From assembly GCF_000243095.1 (NCBI RefSeq), contig NZ_AHJE01000042.1:62001-126000 (forward strand): 64,000 nucleotides of DNA, given 5' to 3'. Under the pieces are notes generated by a model. That model made no database searches. It was given only the letters and a program-made list of their open reading frames with translations, and was not told the DNA's origin. The stretch comes from Cupriavidus basilensis OR16 (GTDB taxonomy: Bacteria > Pseudomonadota > Gammaproteobacteria > Burkholderiales > Burkholderiaceae). The translations under genes and the position numbers were made by a program. Of this stretch, positions 57,905-64,000 are shown one piece after another; within the stretch, counting starts at the first letter, position 1; the number at the start of each line of letters is the position of its first letter.

Positions 57905-59719
57905 TCAACCCAGCTGCCGCCGCCGATTGATCTCGCTGACCAGCCATCGCATGCGGCTCTTGCCTTCTTCATCCGCCGTGCCCATGATCACCGACTGCTG
58001 GAGCATGTCGAGCTCACGGCGCAACGGCCCTGCCAGCAGCTTGGCGATGGCGGTATCGAATTCCTGCTCGGCAGGTTCCTCATCGATCTCTTCGCGCAGC
58101 ACCGCGGCGCGCACATTGGCGTAGACCTCGGCATACGGCGACTGCGCGAGATGCTCGCTAAAGGCCGCGAAGTTCACCTCGCCCTGCAACTCATCGCAGG
58201 CGGACACCAGGTGCGCCAACACCTCGGCATCGGCCTGCTCGTCTTCCAGCAGCAGCGCCCGGCTGTCGACATCGAGCCGGCTCGATAGCTGCGGGTAGCG
58301 CATCAGCAACTGCAGCACCCGCTGTTCCAGCCCGGCGGGGGCCTGACGCTTGGTGCGCGGCCGCGGCTGGGCAAAGCGCCCGACCCGCGCCGGATCGCTC
58401 GCCAGCCCGCAGACGGCTTCGATTTCGGCCGGCGTCGTGCCGGTGGCATCGGCCAGCTCGCGCACGATCTGCAGCCGCAGGCCGCCGGCAGGCATGGACT
58501 GCAGCAGCGGCTTGGCCTCGTACTGGGCGCGGGCGCGGCCTTCGGCCTGGCGCAGCTCCTGCCCCTCCGACACCACCTGCAGCAAGAAGCGCGACAGCGG
58601 CATGGCATCGCGCACCTGCGCGGCAAACGCGTCGGTGCCCTGCTCGCGCACATAGCTGTCCGGATCATGCTCGGCGGGCAGGAACAGGAAGCGGATGGTC
58701 TTGTTGTCCGCCACGTACGGCAGGCAGGCCTCCAGGGCCCGGCGCGCCGCGCGGCGTCCGGCGGCGTCGCCGTCGAACGAGAACACCACGGCGTCGGTCT
58801 GGCGCAACAGCTTTTGCACGTGCACCGCCGTGCAGGCCGTGCCCAGCGTGGCCACGGCGTTGGCAAAGCCGAGCTGGGCCAGGGCCACCACGTCCATATA
58901 GCCTTCGACCACCAAAACATAGCCGGTTTCCCGGATCGCATGGCGGGCCTCGAACAAGCCATACAGCTCGGTGCCTTTGCTGAACAGGGGCGTTTCAGGA
59001 GAATTCAGGTACTTGGGCTCGCCCTGCCCCATCACCCGCCCGCCAAAGCCGATCACCTGGCCCTTGGTGCTGCGGATGGGAAACATGATGCGGTCCCTGA
59101 AACGGTCGTAGCGCCGCGGCTTGCCGTCGGCGTCGCGCTTCTCGGCGCTTTCGATCATCAGGCCGGCTTCCACCAGCGGCCCGGCGATCGCATCGTCGCG
59201 ATAGTTGCCGAACACCGACTCCAGCCCCTGCCAGTCGTCCGGGGCATAGCCCAGGCCAAACTGCGCCGCGATCTCGCCGGTCAGGCCACGGCCCTTGAGG
59301 TACTGGATCGCCTGCGGCGCGCTGCGCAATTGCTTGCGGTAGAACTCGGTCGCGCGGGTCATGGCATCGGACAGCGCCAGCGAGCGAGCCTGCACTTCGG
59401 CCCGCTGGGCCGGCGGCAGCCGGTCGCGTTCCTCCGGCACCGACAGGCCGACCGATTGCGCCAGCTCACGCACGGCATCAGGGTAGGACTGCCCGGAGTA
59501 CTCCATCAGGAAACCGATGGCCGAGCCGTGCGCCGAGCAACCAAAGCAGTGATAGAACTGCTTGGTCGGCGAGACCGTGAATGACGGCGACTTCTCGTTG
59601 TGGAAGGGGCAGAGCCCCATGAAGTTGGCGCCGCCCTTCTTCAACTGCACGTACTTGCCCACCACATCGACTATGTCGACACGGTTGAGCAGGTCCTGAA
59701 TGAAGGATTGCGGAATCAC
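57905..59719 (-). CDS. dnaG: DNA primase
   Basis: DnaG makes RNA primers at the replication fork. The 604-residue protein has the CHC2 zinc finger (Cys37, His40, Cys58, Cys61 in FMGLCPFHNEKSPSF and FYHCFGCSAHG). The RNA-polymerase core follows, with IMFPIRSTKGQVIGFGGRVM and the TOPRIM motif YVLVVEGYMDVVAL near residue 270, then FSFDGDAAGRRAA. The C-terminal helicase-binding part ends with RMRWLVSEINRRRQLG. The start is GTG at 59719, the normal family start (MIPQSFIQDLL). It lies 191 nt before rpoD in the macromolecular-synthesis cluster. Confidence 0.97.
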   Translation of the reverse strand: MIPQSFIQDLLNRVDIVDVVGKYVQLKKGGANFMGLCPFHNEKSPSFTVSPTKQFYHCFGCSAHGSAIGFLMEYSGQSYPDAVRELAQSVGLSVPEERDRLPPAQRAEVQARSLALSDAMTRATEFYRKQLRSAPQAIQYLKGRGLTGEIAAQFGLGYAPDDWQGLESVFGNYRDDAIAGPLVEAGLMIESAEKRDADGKPRRYDRFRDRIMFPIRSTKGQVIGFGGRVMGQGEPKYLNSPETPLFSKGTELYGLFEARHAIRETGYVLVVEGYMDVVALAQLGFANAVATLGTACTAVHVQKLLRQTDAVVFSFDGDAAGRRAARRALEACLPYVADNKTIRFLFLPAEHDPDSYVREQGTDAFAAQVRDAMPLSRFLLQVVSEGQELRQAEGRARAQYEAKPLLQSMPAGGLRLQIVRELADATGTTPAEIEAVCGLASDPARVGRFAQPRPRTKRQAPAGLEQRVLQLLMRYPQLSSRLDVDSRALLLEDEQADAEVLAHLVSACDELQGEVNFAAFSEHLAQSPYAEVYANVRAAVLREEIDEEPAEQEFDTAIAKLLAGPLRRELDMLQQSVIMGTADEEGKSRMRWLVSEINRRRQLG

Positions 59720-59933
59720 CCGGCTTGTCGTCCTCTGGCCGAGCTGCCCGTAGGACCGGGTAGCGGCGCTATCTTGTTCATGAAGTGCGTGACCGGCACT
59801 GCGCTTTCCGGCCCCTTGACACTACATTGTAGTGCAGACGCAACGGATTGCAGCCAGTGCTGCGAGGGGTGCCGGGCAAGAAGCGCCTTAAACGGCCCTC
59901 GGCCACCAGGCGCAAGCTAGCGCCCCGGCCCGG

Positions 59934-60383
59934 TCAGCGCCCGGTCAGCGCGGCCTTGACGAGGCCGGAGACGGCGGTCATGTCGGCACGGCCAGCCAGC
60001 TTCGCCTTGAGCACGGCCATGACCTTGCCCATGTCCTGCGGGCCGGCGGCGCCGGTTTCCGTCACCGCGGCCAGCACCTCGGCGGCAACTTCCGCATCCG
60101 ACAGGGCCGCCGGCATGTAGACCTTGAGCACTTCGATTTCCGCGCTTTCCTTGTCCGCCAGGTCGGTGCGGCCGGCTTGGGTGAATTGGGAAATGGAATC
60201 CTTGCGCTGCTTGATCAGTTTTTCGATCACGGCCTGCACGGCGGCATCGTCGAGCTCGATGCGCTCGTCCACTTCCCGTTGCTTGATGGCGGCCAGCAGC
60301 AGGCGGATGGTGCCGAGGCGCTCGGTCTCGCGGGCACGCATGGCGGCCTTCATGTCTTCAGTTACACGGGCTTTGAGGGACAT
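59934..60383 (-). CDS. yqeY: GatB/YqeY domain-containing protein
   Basis: The 149-residue protein is a YqeY family member, related to the tail of GatB, the tRNA amidotransferase subunit. It starts MSLKARVTEDMKAAMRARE, then LGTIRLLLAAIKQREVDERIEL and the C-terminal GPQDMGKVMAVLKAKLAGRADMTAVSGLVKAAL. The role is unclear; tRNA-related function is suspected. It lies between rpsU and dnaG, where it is found in many proteobacteria. The frame is open upstream of 60383 but this part has no family similarity. A terminator separates it from rpsU. Confidence 0.93.
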   Translation of the reverse strand: MSLKARVTEDMKAAMRARETERLGTIRLLLAAIKQREVDERIELDDAAVQAVIEKLIKQRKDSISQFTQAGRTDLADKESAEIEVLKVYMPAALSDAEVAAEVLAAVTETGAAGPQDMGKVMAVLKAKLAGRADMTAVSGLVKAALTGR

Positions 60384-60456
60384 GGCAAATTTCCAGAAAA
60401 GTGTGGACGGGACGTTACCGGCCGGCGCCGCGCGCCGTCCGTCGGACCGCCAATGC

Positions 60457-60491
60457 AAAAACCCGCCGGGGTCTTGCCCACAGCGGGTTTT
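60457..60491 (-). terminator. Terminator after rpsU
   Basis: AAAACCCGC and GCGGGTTTT form the stem around a loop of about 16 nt; on the minus strand the T-run GGGTTTTTG follows. It lies 25 nt after the rpsU stop and would limit read-through into yqeY-dnaG-rpoD. Confidence 0.75.
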
Positions 60492-60515
60492 GATGCGAAA
60501 AAGCGAAGGGTGCGC

Positions 60516-60728
60516 TCAGTACAGCTTCTTCGGCAGCATCAGGCTGCGGATGCGCTTGTAGTGGCGCTTCTCGGCTGCAGCCTTCTTGCGCTTGCGCTCA
60601 GCCGTCGGTTTTTCGTAAAACTCGCGAGCCCGCAATTCAGTCAGCAAGCCGTTTTTCTCGATGGTGCGCTTGAAACGACGCATGGCAACTTCAAACGGCT
60701 CGTTTTCTTTAAGGTGGATCGTGGTCAT
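60516..60728 (-). CDS. rpsU: 30S ribosomal protein S21
   Basis: The 70-residue basic protein has the full S21 sequence pattern: [21 protein letters not shown] at the start, then [25 protein letters not shown] and an Arg/Lys-rich C-terminus. S21 sits near the anti-Shine-Dalgarno region of 16S rRNA and helps initiation. The start at 60728 is the family start. It is the first gene of the rpsU-yqeY-dnaG-rpoD cluster and has its own promoter. Confidence 0.97.
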   Translation of the reverse strand: MTTIHLKENEPFEVAMRRFKRTIEKNGLLTELRAREFYEKPTAERKRKKAAAEKRHYKRIRSLMLPKKLY

Positions 60729-60766
60729 TTTGCTGAAATAAGTAGCAGCTGTTAGCGATTTTACGA

Positions 60767-60796
60767 AAGCTACAAGTGTAGCACAACGGCTGTCAA
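60767..60796 (-). promoter_or_regulatory. Probable sigma-70 promoter of rpsU
   Basis: On the minus strand a perfect -35 TTGACA (60791-60796) is followed after 18 nt by TAGCTT (60767-60772), a weaker -10. The start codon is 39 nt downstream. Confidence 0.6.
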
Positions 60797-60856
60797 GCCC
60801 GCACGGCGGCTTTTTTGGTGCCGTGCCGCTTAGGCCACCTGGATCACCGGGACCTT

Positions 60857-62131
60857 CTAGACGGCGCTCGTGGCCGTGGCCCGCGCGTTCTCCGCGACGG
60901 CCTGGCCGGCGGCTACGCCGGACGCCCAGGCCCATTGGAAGTTGTAGCCGCCAAGCCAGCCTGTCACATCGACCACCTCGCCGATGAAATACAGGTTCGG
61001 CACGGTGCGTGCCATCATGCTCGCCGACGACAGCGCCCGCGTATCCACGCCGCCAAGCGTGACCTCGGCCTTGCGGTAGCCCTCGGTGCCTGCCGGCACC
61101 AGTTGCCAGCTATTGAGCGCGGCGCCGAGCCGGCGCAGCGCCTTGTCCGGCATGTCGTGCAGCGGCTGGGCGCCGTTCAGGCCCGCGGCCGCGCACCAGG
61201 CGTCGGCCAGGCGGGCCGGCAGGCGCTCGGCCAGCAGGTTGGCCAGGTGCTTGCGGCTGCCGCCCTTTTGCTCGAGCAGCCATGCACTGGCGTCGTTGCC
61301 GTCGAACAGGTCGATGGTGATCGGTGTGCCAGGGTGCCAGAAGCTGGAAATCTGCAGCACGGCGGGGCCGGACAAGCCACGGTGGGTCCACAGCAAGTCC
61401 TCGCGGAAGGCACCCGCGGTCTTTCCGCTGCCCGTCGCGATGTCGACCTCCATCGACACGCCGGCCAGCGGCACGAACGGTGCCCAGCCCTGCCCGTCGA
61501 AGGTCAGCGGCACCAGCGCCGGGCGCGTCTCCACCACGCCCAGCCCGAACTGGCGGGCAATGCGGTAGCCGATGTCGGTGGCGCCGATCTTCGGAATGGA
61601 CAGGCCGCCGGTGGCTACCACCAGCGCACCGGCGCGTACCGGCCCGCTGGCCGTCATCAGCAGGAAATCGTCCCCCTCGCGCCTGACCTCGTCCACGGCG
61701 CAGCCGGTCCGCCATTGCACATGGCCCGCGCCGCATTCGGCGCGCAGCATCTCGATCACCTGCTCGGCGCTGTCATTGCAGAACAGCTGGCCACGGTGCT
61801 TCTCGTGCCAGTCGATCTCATGCTTGCGCATCAGCGCGAGGAAGTCCTGCGGCGTGTAGCGGGCGAGCGCAGAGCGGCAGAAGTGCGGATTAGCCGACAG
61901 AAAATTGGCCGGACCCGCCTGCAGATTGGTGAAATTGCAGCGTCCGCCACCGGAAATGCGGATTTTCTCCGCCACCTTGGTGGCGTGGTCGATCAGCACC
62001 ACGCTGGCGCCGCCCTGCCCCGCCACGGCGGCGCACATCATGCCGGCGGCCCCGGCGCCAAGCACCGCCACATCGAAGCGCCCTGCGCGCGCGCCGGCCT
62101 GGCCGGTCTCTGCGGTCTGCTTGCTGCCCAT
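60857..62131 (-). CDS. BaiN/HI0933 family NAD(P)/FAD-dependent oxidoreductase
   Basis: The 424-residue flavoprotein has the dinucleotide-binding motif [15 protein letters not shown] near residue 25, the family hallmark [14 protein letters not shown], a second conserved [17 protein letters not shown], and the C-terminal FAD site [22 protein letters not shown]. Members include YhiN and HI0933; BaiN reduces bile-acid intermediates in gut bacteria, but the substrate in environmental bacteria is unknown. The ATG at 62131 is used; a GTG at 62146 would add five residues. It is divergent from tsaD. Confidence 0.92.
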   Translation of the reverse strand: MGSKQTAETGQAGARAGRFDVAVLGAGAAGMMCAAVAGQGGASVVLIDHATKVAEKIRISGGGRCNFTNLQAGPANFLSANPHFCRSALARYTPQDFLALMRKHEIDWHEKHRGQLFCNDSAEQVIEMLRAECGAGHVQWRTGCAVDEVRREGDDFLLMTASGPVRAGALVVATGGLSIPKIGATDIGYRIARQFGLGVVETRPALVPLTFDGQGWAPFVPLAGVSMEVDIATGSGKTAGAFREDLLWTHRGLSGPAVLQISSFWHPGTPITIDLFDGNDASAWLLEQKGGSRKHLANLLAERLPARLADAWCAAAGLNGAQPLHDMPDKALRRLGAALNSWQLVPAGTEGYRKAEVTLGGVDTRALSSASMMARTVPNLYFIGEVVDVTGWLGGYNFQWAWASGVAAGQAVAENARATATSAV

Positions 62132-62185
62132 GTCTGTCTTGCCCACTCAATGCCTGCTGAAGAAGCGGCGATTGTAGCGAAAAGC

Positions 62186-63259
62186 ATGGCCGGCGCCGCT
62201 GTGCTACCCTGCTGGCCTCATGCCAGGCTGCCACCCGATCTGCTTGTCCTCGGCATCGAATCCTCCTGCGACGAAACCGGCCTCGCGCTGTACGACACCG
62301 AAGCCGGCCTGCTCGCCCACGCCCTGCATTCGCAGATCGCCATGCACCGCGACTACGGCGGCGTCGTACCTGAACTCGCCTCGCGCGACCATATCCGCCG
62401 CGTGCTGCCACTGTTGCAGCAGGTGCTGGACGAAGCCGGCCGCACCCGCGCCGACATCGATGCGATCGCCTTCACCCAAGGCCCCGGGCTGGCGGGCGCG
62501 CTGCTGGTGGGCGCATCGGTGGCCAACGCCCTGGGCTTCGCGCTCAATGTGCCGATGCTGGGCGTGCACCACCTCGAAGGCCACCTGCTGTCGCCGCTGC
62601 TGACGCGTAATCCGCCGCCGTTCCCGTTTGTTGCCTTGCTGGTGTCCGGCGGGCACACGCAGCTGATGGAAGTGCGCGGCGTCGGTGAGTACGCGTTGCT
62701 GGGCGAGACCCTGGACGATGCCGCCGGCGAAGCCTTCGACAAGACCGCCAAGCTGCTCGGCCTGAGCTACCCGGGCGGCCCCGAAGTCTCGCGCCTGGCC
62801 GAGTTCGGCGTGCCGGGCTCGTACGCGCTGCCGCGCCCGATGCTGCATTCCGGCAACCTTGACTTCTCCTTCGCCGGCCTGAAGACCGCCGTGCTCACGC
62901 AAACCCGCAAGCTCGGCAATGTGTGCGAGCAGGACCGGGCCAACCTGGCGCGCTCCTTTGTCGACGCCATCGTCGACGTGCTGGCCGCCAAGTCGATGGC
63001 CGCGCTCAAGCAGACCGGACACCGGCGCCTGGTGGTTGCCGGCGGCGTGGGCGCCAACCGGCAACTGCGCGAGCGGCTGGACCAGCTTGGCGCGCAGAAG
63101 AAGATCGAGGTCTATTATCCCGACCTGGCCTTCTGCACGGACAACGGCGCCATGATCGCCTTTGCCGGCGCGATGCGGCTGCAAGCCGCGCCCGAGCTGG
63201 CGCAGCGCAACTACGGCTACGGCGTGACGCCGCGCTGGGAGCTGGCGGATATCCGGCTG
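62186..63259 (+). CDS. tsaD: tRNA N6-threonylcarbamoyladenosine transferase TsaD, ends damaged
   Basis: TsaD transfers threonylcarbamoyl to A37 of tRNAs that read ANN codons. The core is intact: [33 protein letters not shown], the metal-binding [49 protein letters not shown] and [13 protein letters not shown]. Relatives usually start directly with [14 protein letters not shown]; here that codon is CTG in GATCTGCTTGTC, and the first in-frame ATG is at 62186, adding about 18 non-family residues. At the other end the protein reaches the usual last residues (RWELADIR) near 63259 and then reads on without a stop in this frame to the window edge, antisense through folE2. Both ends therefore look altered by small indels. 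The gene is normally essential. Confidence 0.9.
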
Positions 63260-63292
63260 CTTTTTTGTCGTTGGCAAGGACGGCTTACTGGC

Positions 63293-64000
63293 TTACTGTG
63301 CCGTACGCTTGTCCCGCTCGATCACCGCATAGGCGCTGTGATTGTGGATGGACTCGAAGTTCTCCGCCTCCAGCACATAGGCCACGATGCGCTCGTCCGC
63401 ATTCAGGCGCATGGCGATATCGCGCACCAGGTCCTCGACGAACTTGGGATTCTCGTAAGCGCGCTCGGTGACGAACTTCTCATCCGGGCGCTTGAGCAAG
63501 CCCCACAGCTCGCACGAGGCTTCTTCCTCGGCCATGCGCACCAGCGCCTCGACCGGCAAGTCGCCCGCCAGCTCCACGTTCATGGTGATGTGCGAGCGCT
63601 GGTTGTGCGCGCCGTACTGCGAGATCTTCTTCGAGCACGGGCACAGGCTGGTGACCGGCACCAGGGCCTTCAGGAAGACCTTGGTGGTGCCGTTGCGCAC
63701 TTCGCCGATCAGCGTGACTTCGTAGTCCATCAGCGATTGCACGCCGGACACCGGTGCGATCTTGTTGATGAAATACGGGAAGGTCACTTCGATGCGGCCA
63801 GCCTCGGCTTCGAGCTTGACCAGCATCTTGTCAAGCAGCGTCCGGAAGGTCGCCAGTTCCAGCGGCTCGCGCTCGTCCTCCAGCAAGGCGACGAAACGCG
63901 ACATGTGCGTGCCCTTCTGGTCGGCAGGCAGGTGCACGTCGAGATTGAAGGTGCCAACCGTCGCCAGCACGCCCGCGGGCGTCTTCAGCGACAGGGGGTA
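63293..64000 (-). CDS. folE2: GTP cyclohydrolase FolE2 (start beyond right edge)
   Basis: FolE2 (GTP cyclohydrolase IB, COG1469) converts GTP to dihydroneopterin triphosphate for folate and queuosine-type pathways, using metals other than zinc. 235 residues and the stop are visible; the usual length is about 265-270, so some 30 residues lie outside the window. The catalytic cysteine block is [20 protein letters not shown], with [10 protein letters not shown] and the Glu/His-rich [14 protein letters not shown] at the C-terminus. It converges on tsaD with only about 30 nt between the end of the TsaD core and the folE2 stop, and an 8-bp tandem repeat (GCTTACTG twice) covers the stop. Confidence 0.93.
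   Translation of the reverse strand, partial: YPLSLKTPAGVLATVGTFNLDVHLPADQKGTHMSRFVALLEDEREPLELATFRTLLDKMLVKLEAEAGRIEVTFPYFINKIAPVSGVQSLMDYEVTLIGEVRNGTTKVFLKALVPVTSLCPCSKKISQYGAHNQRSHITMNVELAGDLPVEALVRMAEEEASCELWGLLKRPDEKFVTERAYENPKFVEDLVRDIAMRLNADERIVAYVLEAENFESIHNHSAYAVIERDKRTAQ

Noticed and set aside
60801..60826. GCACGGC/GCCGTGC hairpin with a T-run in its loop considered as a terminator of the BaiN gene
   Set aside because: The T-run is in the loop on the plus strand and becomes an A-run on the transcribed minus strand, so it lacks the form of an intrinsic terminator there.
62204..63277. 357-codon minus-strand open frame opposite tsaD
   Set aside because: The plus strand shows all TsaD motifs; the minus frame is a shadow.

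Overview
The window is a 64 kb piece of a GC-rich beta-proteobacterial chromosome, most likely from the Burkholderiaceae and close to Cupriavidus/Ralstonia. This is an inference from protein character and gene order: a Bug-type solute receptor, thyA-folA, a pmbA/darP/mog group, orn/M48/rsgA, and an rpsU-yqeY-dnaG-rpoD macromolecular synthesis cluster. No rRNA, CRISPR array, IS element or phage gene was seen.

Left part (1-26000) is mostly housekeeping. It opens with an ergothioneine pair (egtB partial, egtD), then a yybP-ykoY manganese riboswitch in front of a TerC-family membrane protein. Next come thyA-folA, pmbA divergent from darP and mog, an AEC transporter, orn, an M48 protease with rsgA, a CobD/CbiB-like protein, a pirin with a divergent LysR regulator, gluQ and rhlE. 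An envelope-stress operon follows (unknown gene, PspA, YqiJ, YqiK flotillin). A catabolic-looking group ends this part: Bug receptor, family I CoA-transferase and a divergent IclR regulator with two palindromic operator candidates between them.

The middle (26021-52795, all on the minus strand) is one co-directional cluster of about 27 kb. It encodes a giant filamentous-haemagglutinin-type TpsA exoprotein (about 4,440 residues after frame repair), its TpsB transporter, a complete TonB-ExbB-ExbD energy module, a porin, a PpiC-type chaperone, a DegQ-like protease, a YbjN protein and a periplasmic coiled-coil protein. Its ExbB carries a large periplasmic DUF2341/LamG-like extension. Two further proteins have TonB-C-like ends, one of them with an STN domain, and there is an ECF sigma/FecR pair. 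Two-partner secretion is not normally linked to TonB energy or to ECF/FecR surface signalling, so this is the best candidate for an under-described system.

The right part (52978-64000) has small secreted and membrane proteins, tRNA-Ile2 (CAT), rpoD, dnaG, yqeY, rpsU, a BaiN/HI0933 flavoprotein, tsaD and folE2 (partial).

The sequence shows many frame breaks. Single-base losses, mostly in homopolymers, hit egtD, tpsA (twice), the protease, the porin and rpoD. Exact tandem duplications of 40, 19 and 19 bp hit lysR, iclR and tpsA. tpsB and fecR look internally deleted, and tsaD lacks a usual start and stop. Because rpoD and tsaD are normally essential, most of these are more likely consensus or assembly errors than real mutations. 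Reading frames here should be repaired before biological conclusions are drawn.
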